A stretch of 41,358 bases of DNA from a virus, in the IMG/VR virus record IMGVR_UViG_3300049911_000215, positions 1-41,358 of that record; one strand, 5' to 3'. Each line of letters begins with the position of its first letter. Position 1 is the first letter of the stretch. Below the pieces are notes generated by a model that was not told the origin of the DNA, did not search any database, and was given only the letters and a program-made list of their open reading frames with translations. Of the stretch, positions 31,008 through 38,337 are shown one piece after another. Made by a program: the position numbers and the translations under genes.

Positions 31008-31692
31008 CGGGGCCCTACGGGGCTCCGAACTGGATGCTTGACTCCGGTTGCGTTGCTGCGACAAGCACCGAGTATCAGGCAATAGGAGTAGCCCTGGCGA
31101 TCACGAAATTAGAGCCACCTGCACCGTTCGCACAGCGGCGGCCCGGATGGCACGCCAGGGGTTGAAAATGCGTGGCCTGACGGCAGACGCTGGACAAGTA
31201 ATATAAAAAAGAAGACCCCGACTAGTAACATGCGGGGGCGCCGTTCGGAGTTAGGCAGCGAGGGAATCCGAGTTTCAGGCCACGCAGGAATACAAGGTGG
31301 GCGTAACTCAGATGCCCGTGAGCCGAGTAAGTGCGGCGGAAAAAAGAGCACCGGCGTTGGAGGGCGAACTATCTCCACAATCGGAGGTCGCGGTCTGGCA
31401 AGCCGCCGCCCGCCGCAACTCGTAAGCAACGTTTACAAGTTCAACTGAATACATGCTGCCTCGCCGAGGTGGGGCCTGTAACGTCTGAAAAAGACACAAC
31501 GCACAGGCAAACAGAGGTGGCTCAGCATACAGTACCGTCTCGCAAGCGGGCTGTGTAGTTCCTTGGTGAACGTTCTCCAGTAGGACACGTTGAGACCAGA
31601 GCTGGCCATGGCAGTGATGGGAAGAAGGCGAGGCGGCAGAGATAACAAGGGCAGGCGTCGGCACTCACAGGCTCGGCGAGAAACAGACGCGC
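31008..31692 (+). ncRNA. Candidate large structured RNA in a 723-bp gene-free region
   Basis: From 30997 to 31719 no frame looks coding, although almost every other gap in the window is under 100 bp. The stretch is full of complementary segments: an 8-bp hairpin with UACG tetraloop (31008-31027); CCCTGGCG/CGCCAGGG (31092-31099 with 31153-31160); a perfect 12-bp stem (31169-31180 with 31275-31286); a 25-nt hairpin at 31417-31441 whose loop GCAACG can pair with CGTTGC at 31051-31056; a possible 8-bp link between 31135-31142 and 31402-31409; and GCGTC/GACGC near the 3' end (31655-31690). It should be transcribed from the early promoter. Size and complexity recall large phage RNAs such as GOLLD or ROOL, but I cannot match it to either. 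No group I or II intron core was recognised. Confidence 0.5.
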
Positions 31693-31719
31693 CCTCGAAA
31701 TAGAGTCAGGAGGGAAACA

Positions 31720-32070
31720 GTGAACCACGACAGTCAACCTCAAATGGAATGCAGCGCGGAGGAGCCTCTTTCTTCTCAACAGGTGAACCCCTCCTGCGAG
31801 GTGTCCTCCGCCGGAATCAATCGAGGAGGCGGGGCCCCGGCCCATCCGTCCTACCCCCACGGAAAAGGCCACCAACAACCCGCCCTCTCGTCTATTAGCG
31901 GGGCTCCCGAGGGTTCTCAGAAAATGGAAGAAGCTGAAGTGGCAAGGGAGCCCCGCGTTCTTTCTCTCGGCGAGGCGCTGCATCGCGCTCTGAATCAAGC
32001 CTCGGAACTGGACCAGGATGTTGAACTCAACAACTGCTGGTATGCGGCGACGTTTGGAATAGTCGAATAG
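31720..32070 (+). CDS. Small protein with disordered N-terminus, unknown
   Basis: A 116-aa protein beginning at GTG with AGGAGGG 6 nt upstream. Residues 1-68 are rich in Ser, Pro, Gly and Gln and probably disordered; residues 70-116 look folded (PRVLSLGEALHRALNQASEL, then NNCWYAATFGIVE). The N-terminal coding DNA has GC-rich self-complementary patches, so the structured RNA may extend into this gene. Function unknown. Confidence 0.5.
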   Translation: MNHDSQPQMECSAEEPLSSQQVNPSCEVSSAGINRGGGAPAHPSYPHGKGHQQPALSSISGAPEGSQKMEEAEVAREPRVLSLGEALHRALNQASELDQDVELNNCWYAATFGIVE

Positions 32071-32088
32071 GAGTTGTAGGGTGATAGC

Positions 32089-32331
32089 ATGAAAACGGTT
32101 CTCGATATGTGCCCATTCGTCGGGCTGAAATACAAAGAAAACGGCGTAGAACACTGCAAAGGGAACGGACTGACGGAAGCAGAAAATCAGCGTCTTGATT
32201 CGTACTTTGCGAAGTTCTACGGACAACGATTTCACCGAGAACAGGCAATTGAACTCGCACAAATGGCTCTTGACGATGTGCCGATTCCACAGGGTTGGAC
32301 GCCATGGCCCAAAGAAATGCCCGAACGCTGA
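32089..32331 (+). CDS. Small protein, unknown
   Basis: An 80-aa protein (MKTVLDMCPFVGLKYKENG, ending PIPQGWTPWPKEMPER) with a modest ribosome site (AGGGTGA). Conserved-looking Cys and Trp but no known motif. The gene is more AT-rich than its neighbours. Its first 12 bases recur at 37902 as the start of a short frame that ends after 13 codons. Confidence 0.55.
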   Translation: MKTVLDMCPFVGLKYKENGVEHCKGNGLTEAENQRLDSYFAKFYGQRFHREQAIELAQMALDDVPIPQGWTPWPKEMPER

Positions 32332-32350
32332 TTGAGTGAAAGGAGAAATT

Positions 32351-32569
32351 GTGAACGAATTCAAATCCGCATGTCCGTTTGACCATGAACAAGCGAGAGG
32401 TTGCCCCAAAAAGAAAGAAGGCCTTTCGGGAGATTGGGGTTGCCAATGGTGGAATGAACACCAGCAACATTGTGCGATTGAGGACATTGCCGAGAGCTTA
32501 TCGGCCTTGTGCGGTTGCCTGCGGGACAACAAGGGCACTTGTTTCGATGTGCATATCGTTGGGCCATAG
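32351..32569 (+). CDS. Small Cys-rich protein
   Basis: GTG start 5 nt after AGGAG is chosen over another in-frame GTG 15 nt upstream. The 72-aa product has eight Cys residues (CPFDHEQARGCPKKK, WGCQWWNEHQQHC, LCGCLRDNKGTC), so metal binding is plausible. Function unknown; early operon. Confidence 0.55.
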   Translation: MNEFKSACPFDHEQARGCPKKKEGLSGDWGCQWWNEHQQHCAIEDIAESLSALCGCLRDNKGTCFDVHIVGP

Positions 32570-32599
32570 AGAACGGTACTGACGGGAAAGGAGGAAGCA

Positions 32600-32962
32600 A
32601 TGACCGAGGAATCGAAAAACGTCATCTGCTCCGGCTGCGGCGAGCAGGTATTAGTCGAGGCGAACGGGCAGAAGGATGATACATGCGCCTGCGATCCGGT
32701 GTGCATTGTGTGCAGGCGGCAGTTCAAACCGTGGACGATGGAAGGGGTTGCAGGAATCACTGCGATTGAACGAAACGTTTGTGAGGATTGTTTGGATGCC
32801 GCCATGCAAGAAACCTGCGGACGGCTGTTCTATTGGCTAACTGATGACCTTTCTATTGCGCCGTCGCTCCAAAAGGATGAGAGATGGAAGCACGCAAGAC
32901 ACTCAGCGTTGATCCTATTTCGGCTTGATGTGCATGAAAAACTCGTGCGAGATAACCGATAA
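32600..32962 (+). CDS. Zinc-finger-like small protein
   Basis: A 120-aa protein with GGAGG ribosome site. The N-terminal half has paired Cys motifs: ICSGCGEQ, DTCACDPVCIVCRRQF and NVCEDCLDAA, which fit one or two zinc-binding knuckles. The C-terminal half is helical. The gene extends 22 nt past no neighbour's start; the ATPase gene begins 22 nt after its stop. A nucleic acid-related role is possible. Confidence 0.6.
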   Translation: MTEESKNVICSGCGEQVLVEANGQKDDTCACDPVCIVCRRQFKPWTMEGVAGITAIERNVCEDCLDAAMQETCGRLFYWLTDDLSIAPSLQKDERWKHARHSALILFRLDVHEKLVRDNR

Positions 32963-32984
32963 CAACAAAGGAAAGGAGAAGGAC

Positions 32985-34223
32985 GTGAGAATCATTCAAC
33001 TGACTGCATCGAACGTCAAGCGGCTCAAGGCCATTGACATTACCCCGGAGGGGGACATCGTGGAGATCGCCGGACGGAATGACCAGGGCAAGACTTCTGT
33101 TCTGGACTCAATCTGGTGGGCGCTTGGCGGCAAACGAGCGATCCAACGGTCGCCGGTGAGAGAGGGCGAGGAGCAGGCCGAGGTCGTGATTGACCTCGGC
33201 GACATTATGGTCAAACGAAGCTGGGACACTTCCGGGGACACGAAACTGAAAGTCTTCGCGGCGAATGGCGCAGAGCAGACGAGTCCGCAGAGTATCCTCG
33301 ACAATCTGGTCGGGCGGCTGGCATTCGACCCGCTCGAGTTCGCCAGAATGGACGCGAGGACCCAGCGGGACATGCTTCTGCGAATCGTTGGCCTCGAGGA
33401 CAATCTCCTCGCATTGCAAGTCGAGCGAGAAGGCTTGACGGAGAAACGCAAGGACGCCGGGAAAGACGTGAAACGGCTGGAAATGGAGTTCGCGTCTCTT
33501 GAGGCGGTGCCAAAAGATACCCCCAGAACCGAGGTTGACCTGGATGGATTGACGATGGAATTGCAGTCGGCAATGGATGCAAAAGGCGCACTTATCCGGC
33601 AACAAGAGAGTCTCAAGGCAGCCTATGTCGAGCGCGAAAATCTCCAGACGCGACTGAATGTGCTGAATCATTCCATTGAAGAGGCGGAAGTTTTACTCGA
33701 CGGCAAAAAGGTCCCGGATGTTGACGGAATCCGACAGAGGATGGGAGAGGTTCAGGAGCTCAACCGCCTGGTCCGGCAGAGAGTGAGACGGGAGGAAATC
33801 ACAGAGTCTGTGAAAGAGGCTCGGCGGCGGCATGACGTCCTGGACGGGAAAATTCAGGATGTGGACAGGAAAAAAGAAAAGGCCCTTCGGGCAGCCGCAT
33901 TTCCTGTCGAGGGCCTGGGCGTGGATTTCGAGGGCGTGACATTCAACGGGCTGCCCTTCGAGCAAGCATCGAACTCGCAGCAATTGAAGGTTTCGATGGC
34001 CGTGGCGATGGCCATGAACCCGAAACTTCGAGTGCTTCGCATCAACGATGGGAGCCTCCTTGATATGGAGAACATGAAGCTCATTGCGCAGATGGCGGCG
34101 GAGTATGACTATCAGGTGTGGGTTGAGAGGGTCGAGCCGTCATCGGAGAGTGCAGTCATCATCGAAGACGGAACCGTGAAAGGGAAAGGAGAGCAGTCAG
34201 ATGGCAGAACAGAAAGCAAGTAA
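32985..34223 (+). CDS. SMC/Rad50-like ATPase
   Basis: The GTG start after GGAAAGGAGAAGG is chosen, because the family begins exactly there (MRIIQLTASNVKRLKAIDI); an upstream ATG adds an unrelated leader. Of 412 aa, the head has Walker A GRNDQGKTS (30-38), the middle (about 145-315) is a coiled coil, and the C-terminal head has a degenerate signature/Walker B region (QASNSQQLKVSMAVAMA, then LRVLRINDGSLLD). This plan fits short Rad50/SbcC-like or RecN-like ATPases that handle DNA ends. It is followed, with a 23-nt overlap, by the annealing protein gene, so the two likely form a phage recombination module. Confidence 0.8.
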   Translation: MRIIQLTASNVKRLKAIDITPEGDIVEIAGRNDQGKTSVLDSIWWALGGKRAIQRSPVREGEEQAEVVIDLGDIMVKRSWDTSGDTKLKVFAANGAEQTSPQSILDNLVGRLAFDPLEFARMDARTQRDMLLRIVGLEDNLLALQVEREGLTEKRKDAGKDVKRLEMEFASLEAVPKDTPRTEVDLDGLTMELQSAMDAKGALIRQQESLKAAYVERENLQTRLNVLNHSIEEAEVLLDGKKVPDVDGIRQRMGEVQELNRLVRQRVRREEITESVKEARRRHDVLDGKIQDVDRKKEKALRAAAFPVEGLGVDFEGVTFNGLPFEQASNSQQLKVSMAVAMAMNPKLRVLRINDGSLLDMENMKLIAQMAAEYDYQVWVERVEPSSESAVIIEDGTVKGKGEQSDGRTESK

Positions 34224-35097
34224 GGCTATCGCAAAAACGGGCGTGCAGGGCGAAGCCCTCCCGACGGAGCATAGAGCGGAGATCGCCAAACAGCACACGG
34301 AAATGGCGGCGGCTCTCTGGCCGCAAAAGCTCACTCTCGCAGAAAAGGCGGCTGTCGCGGCGGTAGCAGAAGCCTATGGACTGGACCCTCTGATGGGAGA
34401 GCTACGGATTCTCGGCGGGAATCTGTACGTCACGAAACCGGGATTGAATCGGATGGCATACGAGGATGCAAACCCGCCCGTGTCAATTCAGGTGACGCCA
34501 TGTTCAGAACAGGAACGCACGGCCCTGGGATTGACCCATGACGATCCTAGCGAAAAGACGGCCTACCAGTATGCTTTCCGTTGCGAGTTGTGGAAGCAGG
34601 ACACGCCAGAGAACCGTCCGTTCCGGGAATGGGGGATCGCATCTTGGGATACTGTCGGCATGGCCGAGAAAACGAAGAACCACAAGACGCTTTCGGCGAC
34701 AGCGGCAACGCGGGCCTTCTGCCGATGTATCCGGGTTGCCTACAAAATCGGGTTGCCCTCTCTTGAGGAAACAGAGCATGACACAGCAAACGTACCGAAC
34801 AACAAAGACGTGGTGAATGTGTCCCCGATTACAGAGACGCAACGCCGGAAGCTCTTTGCGCAGGCGAAAGAGGTCAACGTGGAATTGGATGCGCTGAGGG
34901 TACACCTGGAAAACGCATACGGTTCACCGCATACCTCGGAACTGACGAAAGACCAGTGGGCAGAAACGATTGAGTGGTTGCAGAATCAAGCAGGAAAGAC
35001 CCCGGAGGCAAAGCCAGACAATGGTGAGAAGTCGGAATCTCCGGAGAATGGAGAACTCGCCTTTGCGGGAGAGCGTGACCCTGGGCAGGAGGGCTGA
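34201..35097 (+). CDS. Single-strand annealing protein (RecT/Bet-like candidate)
   Basis: A 298-aa protein. Residues about 38-190 follow the RecT/Redbeta-like pattern: LTLAEKAAVAAVAEAYGLDPL, MGELRILGGNLYVTKPGLNRMA and TLSATAATRAFCRCIRVAYKIG. A conserved-looking C-terminal module (ITETQRRKLFAQAKEVNVEL, then SELTKDQWAETIEWL) is often fused to such proteins. The end is acidic and disordered. Annealing proteins pair complementary single strands during phage recombination. It overlaps the ATPase gene by 23 nt with its own GGAG ribosome site. Confidence 0.7.
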   Translation: MAEQKASKAIAKTGVQGEALPTEHRAEIAKQHTEMAAALWPQKLTLAEKAAVAAVAEAYGLDPLMGELRILGGNLYVTKPGLNRMAYEDANPPVSIQVTPCSEQERTALGLTHDDPSEKTAYQYAFRCELWKQDTPENRPFREWGIASWDTVGMAEKTKNHKTLSATAATRAFCRCIRVAYKIGLPSLEETEHDTANVPNNKDVVNVSPITETQRRKLFAQAKEVNVELDALRVHLENAYGSPHTSELTKDQWAETIEWLQNQAGKTPEAKPDNGEKSESPENGELAFAGERDPGQEG

Positions 35098-35099
35098 GC

Positions 35100-35372
35100 A
35101 TGTCCGGCACGCACATTGTTCACGATCAGTTCTATGGCGACGAGGAAAGATTTGCAGTGCCTCGAATCATAGTAGAAACCGAAGACGCAGAAAGGAGCAG
35201 CGAAGCAATGACGGATCAGGTCGAAACACAGTTAATAGCCTTTAGGGTCAAAGTCAGAAAGCCGGGACATGAACGGCTCTCTTCCTTCGAGTTCCACGCC
35301 GCCAGTTGGGGGCAGGCTATCGAATATGCTGCGACAAAGGGCGTGCTTGTTTCGATTGCGCTGGCAAATTGA
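35100..35372 (+). CDS. Small protein, unknown
   Basis: A 90-aa protein with GGAGGG ribosome site before ATG. The C-terminal part (LIAFRVKVRKPGHERLSSFE, then AASWGQAIEYAATKG) looks folded; the N-terminal third is acidic. An internal ATG at 35208 after AAAGGAG could give a 54-aa form. Function unknown. Confidence 0.5.
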   Translation: MSGTHIVHDQFYGDEERFAVPRIIVETEDAERSSEAMTDQVETQLIAFRVKVRKPGHERLSSFEFHAASWGQAIEYAATKGVLVSIALAN

Positions 35373-35391
35373 TCAGGCAGGAGAATTGAGC

Positions 35392-35931
35392 ATGGCAGAC
35401 AAAAAGCACGACACGAAGGTGCGCATGTCCATTGCCTCAATGATGTCTCTCATGGGGAAGGTCGTTACCGTAACCCACGAACTCAGGCGGAGGTACTCAG
35501 ACAAAATTGGGGCGGAACATAGTGGCGAGGAGCAGGGGTATGACTATGCGTTCAAAACCGACCAATGGAAGGTGAGTTGGCAATCCGTGAAGCGAGATAC
35601 ACCACGCGCCGGATGGATTGTTGGGTTCCGATTTCTTGCCTTCGGTACTCGCAAGGATAATGGAACAGGAGCGTACTTGGAGGAGGCGGGACGTATCGTT
35701 TCGGTGTTGGTCAGCTACAGCCCGATTATGCGTTCTGTTCGCATTGCCTTGGACGGTTATTTTGTGGGCGGCACACCTGAGCCTCGTCTGGCGAAAACAA
35801 ATGGAGCACCGGCCCCATCACTTGTTTGTACTGAGGAAGAAGCGAATGAGGTCGAAGAACTGAACAGGTCGCGTGGTAGTGTTGACACAGTTGCCCCGAA
35901 GGATTGGCAACGGGAAATGCTTCCATGGTAA
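35392..35931 (+). CDS. Conserved-looking phage protein, unknown
   Basis: The ATG after CAGGAG is chosen, giving 179 aa (MADKKHDTKVRMSIASMMS start). It has a mixed strand/helix pattern (YDYAFKTDQWKVSWQSV, GWIVGFRFLAFGTRKDNGTG, IVSVLVSYSPIMRSVRIAL). No family recognised. Its first 30 bases are repeated (26 of 30) at 35925, at the start of a 16-codon frame that overlaps its own end. Confidence 0.6.
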   Translation: MADKKHDTKVRMSIASMMSLMGKVVTVTHELRRRYSDKIGAEHSGEEQGYDYAFKTDQWKVSWQSVKRDTPRAGWIVGFRFLAFGTRKDNGTGAYLEEAGRIVSVLVSYSPIMRSVRIALDGYFVGGTPEPRLAKTNGAPAPSLVCTEEEANEVEELNRSRGSVDTVAPKDWQREMLPW

Positions 35932-35975
35932 ACAAAGAACACGACACGAAGGTGGAAGGAGGGAAGCAACCGTGA
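35925..35975 (+). CDS. Mini-ORF of 16 codons, copy of the upstream gene's start
   Basis: ATG to TGA, peptide MVNKEHDTKVEGGKQP, overlapping the end of the previous gene and joined to the next by GTGA. Its first 10 codons match the start of the gene at 35392 (26 of 30 bases). It may act only to carry ribosomes to the next start, or be a recombination remnant. Confidence 0.35.
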   Translation: MVNKEHDTKVEGGKQP

Positions 35976-36178
35976 CGCGCAAGGAAAAGATTGCCAGCAT
36001 CAAGCCGGAGTATAGGTGGATTTGGGCATACCGTGATGGGCGAACTTGGAGGATGTGTCCAAGACTTACAGCGATGACTCGCGCATCTATGGGTATTCAA
36101 TTGCAACGTCCATTAAACGTTGAGGTTATCCCCGTCCGCGTCCTGCTGACGCCGGTGACAGGAAAGGAGAAGCCGTGA
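35972..36178 (+). CDS. Small basic protein, unknown
   Basis: GTG start after GGAGGG, 68 aa (MTRKEKIASIKPEYRWIW start; ends TPVTGKEKP). It is basic with several Trp and Arg residues, suggesting nucleic acid contact, but no motif is known. Its end carries a GAAAGGAGAAGCCGTGA junction similar to those described for the genes near 38600-39700. Confidence 0.5.
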   Translation: MTRKEKIASIKPEYRWIWAYRDGRTWRMCPRLTAMTRASMGIQLQRPLNVEVIPVRVLLTPVTGKEKP

Positions 36179-36402
36179 AAGCAAAAGAACGACCGGACCT
36201 GGCACAGGATAATGGCGAAAGCCTCTATCCGTTGACGCTGAATTCATACGGTTTCACCTGGGGCCCTATGACGGTTGAACGCACCACTTCAGGTAAGCGC
36301 TTCGGCGTCATCCTCAGCATCAAAACAAAATACAAGTTGCTTGAGGTTAGAGTCTCGCCGAATGGAGAAAGCCTCAAGACAACAGAAAGGATGATTCGAT
36401 GA
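36175..36402 (+). CDS. Small protein, unknown
   Basis: A 75-aa protein, GTG start in a GTGA overlap. A compact beta pattern is visible (SYGFTWGPMTVERTTSGKRF, then GVILSIKTKYKLLEVRVSPN). The stop overlaps the ATG of the following membrane protein (ATGA). Function unknown. Confidence 0.6.
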   Translation: MKAKERPDLAQDNGESLYPLTLNSYGFTWGPMTVERTTSGKRFGVILSIKTKYKLLEVRVSPNGESLKTTERMIR

Positions 36403-36572
36403 ATCTCTGGATTGTCCTCAGTACTGGCGCCGGTCTTGTCGCTGGATTCATTCTCGGCGTGATTGTGGAGCGCCGCCAATGGCAGGCCTGGGCAGCCTGG
36501 CGAGCGGATGAAGTGCAGCACGAGGCAGCAACGCGGATTGCCCATCTGCCGAAGGCATTCAAGGAAAACTGA
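36399..36572 (+). CDS. Small single-helix membrane protein
   Basis: A 57-aa protein starting in an ATGA overlap. Residues about 3-22 are a membrane helix (LWIVLSTGAGLVAGFILGVIV) followed by a basic and Trp-rich stretch and a cytosolic helix. Small one-helix proteins in early operons can act in exclusion or host takeover. No specific family. Confidence 0.55.
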   Translation: MNLWIVLSTGAGLVAGFILGVIVERRQWQAWAAWRADEVQHEAATRIAHLPKAFKEN

Positions 36573-36602
36573 ATCACCGTCCGCCGGGAATGAAGGGGTC
36601 CC

Positions 36603-37460
36603 ATGTACGCCAAAATCTTCTCGCAAATCTATGATTCCAGCATCGCTGAGGATTATCTAACAAGGCTTGTTTTCATGGATTTTATCGTGTTGGCTAATTC
36701 CGATGGCGTTATTGACATGACGCGAGACGCATTGGCTCGGCGCACAAATGTCCCCCTCAAGATCATAAATCGTGCAATCGAACGATTAGAATCCCCCGAC
36801 CCTCAGAGTCGTTCCGAAAATGAGGTTGGTCGCCGGATTGTTCGGCTTGATGAACATCGAGACTGGGGTTGGCAAATTGTGAACTTCAGACACTTTGATC
36901 GATTGCGGACAGAACAGGAGCGTCGGGAGTATCAGCGGGACTTGATGCGCCGACGGCGGGCAGCCACAAGGGACAAAAATACAGTCAGCGTCGCTGACAC
37001 CGAGTCTGTTAGCACTGTGTTAGCACCTGTTAGCAACAGTGAGCAGTCGTTAGCAATGTTAGCCCCCGCATCCGCATCCGCATCCGCATCCGCAACCACA
37101 TCCGCAACAAGAGAGGAGGAAGGGGAGTCCATCCCTTCTTTCGGAACTAACACCTCGGAGAATTTCCTGGTCTCGGAATATCAGAGGCTTCATGGAGTTA
37201 CCCGGAGTCAACCGACGGTACTTGCCAAAATTCAGTCCGCCTTGAGTTATCGCGTCCGGGCGGACGCGATAGAAACGGCAATGAACGATCTCCACCAGCG
37301 GGGAATCAAGGCGGAAATATGGGATGTGCTGGACCCGCTGGTGCGAACGATGAAAGACCCGGACAGAAAAGAAACGCCTGCCGAGAAAGAGTTCCGCAAA
37401 CAGAAAATGATTGAGGCAATGAAGGATGCCAGACAAAGAGCCGAATCTGAAGGACTATGA
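36603..37460 (+). CDS. Replication initiator with winged-helix N-terminus
   Basis: A 285-aa protein. The N-terminal 110 residues fit a winged-helix domain found in phage replication initiators and DnaD-like proteins: KIFSQIYDSSIAEDYLTRLV, DGVIDMTRDALARRTNVPL, then IINRAIERLESPDP and WGWQIVNFRHFDRLR. A basic patch (RRRRAATRDK) follows. Residues about 130-170 form a low-complexity Ala/Ser/Val linker coded by the iteron array. A C-terminal helical domain follows (VRADAIETAMNDLHQRGIK). Like lambda O, it would bind iterons inside its own gene and recruit the helicase loader coded next. The next gene overlaps it by 35 nt. Confidence 0.75.
   Translation: MYAKIFSQIYDSSIAEDYLTRLVFMDFIVLANSDGVIDMTRDALARRTNVPLKIINRAIERLESPDPQSRSENEVGRRIVRLDEHRDWGWQIVNFRHFDRLRTEQERREYQRDLMRRRRAATRDKNTVSVADTESVSTVLAPVSNSEQSLAMLAPASASASASATTSATREEEGESIPSFGTNTSENFLVSEYQRLHGVTRSQPTVLAKIQSALSYRVRADAIETAMNDLHQRGIKAEIWDVLDPLVRTMKDPDRKETPAEKEFRKQKMIEAMKDARQRAESEGL
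36984..37107 (+). repeat. Candidate replication origin: palindrome, six iterons and hexamer array
   Basis: A perfect 15-bp palindrome GTCAGCGTCGCTGAC (36984-36998) is followed by six copies of GTTAGCA-like iterons starting at 37008, 37019, 37029, 37039 (GTGAGCA), 37049 and 37058 (GTTAGCC), spaced 11, 10, 10, 10 and 9 bp. Then come seven CCGCAT-like hexamers (37066-37107). The 10-bp step puts iterons in all three reading frames and on one DNA face, so the constraint is on DNA, not on protein. Placement inside the initiator gene mirrors lambda ori in gene O. Confidence 0.75.
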
Positions 37461-37899
37461 ATTTTGGGAACAACTCGATCGCCTTGAAGTGGCGTTTGGT
37501 GTGAAGCTACAAGACGGCAAACAAGTCGGGGAATGGTATCAGGCGATCCAGTGGATGCACGCGGGACGGCTTCGGAAGCTCGTGGGAGAGCTAATCAAGC
37601 GACATGAGAAATGGCCGCGAACGGCAAACGTGGCGGGAATGCTCACGGCCCTCAACAAGATCGTGCCTTATTCCCCGAACCCGAACATTATCGAAACATC
37701 AGTTGCGGAGGTATTGGAACGAGTGCCAATGCCAGAGAAGTGGCAGCCTTTCTGGCAACACATGAAACAACATAGCTATTGTTCGGCGTTGGAAGCGTTT
37801 CCTGCCCTCGTGTTAGAACTGTATCCGCCGGGGAAGCCCGTGCCGCCAGAGTACAAGGAGATTGTTGAACGGGTATGCTTGAAGGACGTGCCATTCTAA
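37426..37899 (+). CDS. Helicase loader candidate (P-like position)
   Basis: A 157-aa helical protein following the initiator with a 35-nt overlap, as P follows O in lambda. Segments include YEFWEQLDRLEVAFGVKL, WYQAIQWMHAGRLRKLVGEL and VPMPEKWQPFWQHMKQHS. There is no ATPase motif. The call is from position and helical nature; other replication-associated functions are possible. Confidence 0.5.
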   Translation: MPDKEPNLKDYEFWEQLDRLEVAFGVKLQDGKQVGEWYQAIQWMHAGRLRKLVGELIKRHEKWPRTANVAGMLTALNKIVPYSPNPNIIETSVAEVLERVPMPEKWQPFWQHMKQHSYCSALEAFPALVLELYPPGKPVPPEYKEIVERVCLKDVPF

Positions 37900-37932
37900 A
37901 CATGAAAACGGTTATGGAGGAGGAGCAAGGCG

Positions 37933-37983
37933 ATGCTGAATAACCGAGTTGATGTCAACATTGGTATAGAGGTGCAATCATGA
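37933..37983 (+). CDS. Mini-ORF of 16 codons coupled to the next gene
   Basis: ATG to TGA behind GAGGAGGAGCAAGGCG, peptide MLNNRVDVNIGIEVQS, ending in an ATGA overlap with the next gene. Probably a translational lead-in rather than a functional peptide. Its ribosome site recurs almost exactly (18 of 19 bases) before the gene at 38312. Confidence 0.35.
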   Translation: MLNNRVDVNIGIEVQS

Positions 37984-38183
37984 AGGTCAAGATTGAGGCG
38001 GTGCTGACACTAAGTCAACCTAAGAGAAAAATCGTATGCTTGAACTGTGGGGACTGGACGGCGCGAGAGGGATATTGGAGTTCTGAGGGATTCCTGTGCG
38101 ATTTGTGCGTCCAAGCAATAATAGGGATACTCGGCGCCACGCGGACGGAAATCAAAGAGGACGGCGATGAGCATGATGCGTGA
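37980..38183 (+). CDS. Small zinc-ribbon protein
   Basis: A 67-aa protein with CLNCGDWTAREGYW and FLCDLCVQAI, that is two CxxC knuckles about 19 residues apart, fitting a zinc ribbon. The C-terminus is acidic. Start in an ATGA overlap with the mini-ORF. Role unknown, possibly transcription- or replication-related. Confidence 0.6.
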   Translation: MKVKIEAVLTLSQPKRKIVCLNCGDWTAREGYWSSEGFLCDLCVQAIIGILGATRTEIKEDGDEHDA

Positions 38184-38337
38184 AATGGCGGAGAACCTGT
38201 TAGAGATGGCGGAATGGACAGCGGAAACATCCCGGGATGATGCAAAGGTTAGTTGTGCTGGCGTTCTCGCAAATGCACTTCGTGATTGGTTGAAAGAGGA
38301 GGAACAAGGCGATGAAACTGACAAGAAAGCAAGTTGA
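38167..38337 (+). CDS. Small helical acidic protein
   Basis: A 56-aa frame beginning MSMMREMAENLLEMAEW and ending GDETDKKAS, overlapping the preceding gene by 17 nt and the next by 26 nt. GAGGACGGCG serves as ribosome site, similar to those of its neighbours. The sequence forms a plausible amphipathic helix pair. Function unknown. Confidence 0.5.
   Translation: MSMMREMAENLLEMAEWTAETSRDDAKVSCAGVLANALRDWLKEEEQGDETDKKAS

Noticed and set aside
31330-31700. Group II intron suggested by a GTGCG-like 5' motif
   Set aside because: No domain V-like hairpin (AGC with GAAA-type loop and matching GUUC arm) was found near the 3' side, and no gene is interrupted.
31522-32805. Long reverse-strand open frame (427 codons) across the early region
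   Set aside because: It lies antisense to four forward frames with good ribosome sites, has a composition rich in Cys, Ser, Phe and Pro typical of shadow frames and no known motif.
37066-37107. CCGCAT tandem repeats as a CRISPR array
   Set aside because: Units are 6 bp with no spacers; they encode an Ala/Ser linker and lie beside iterons.
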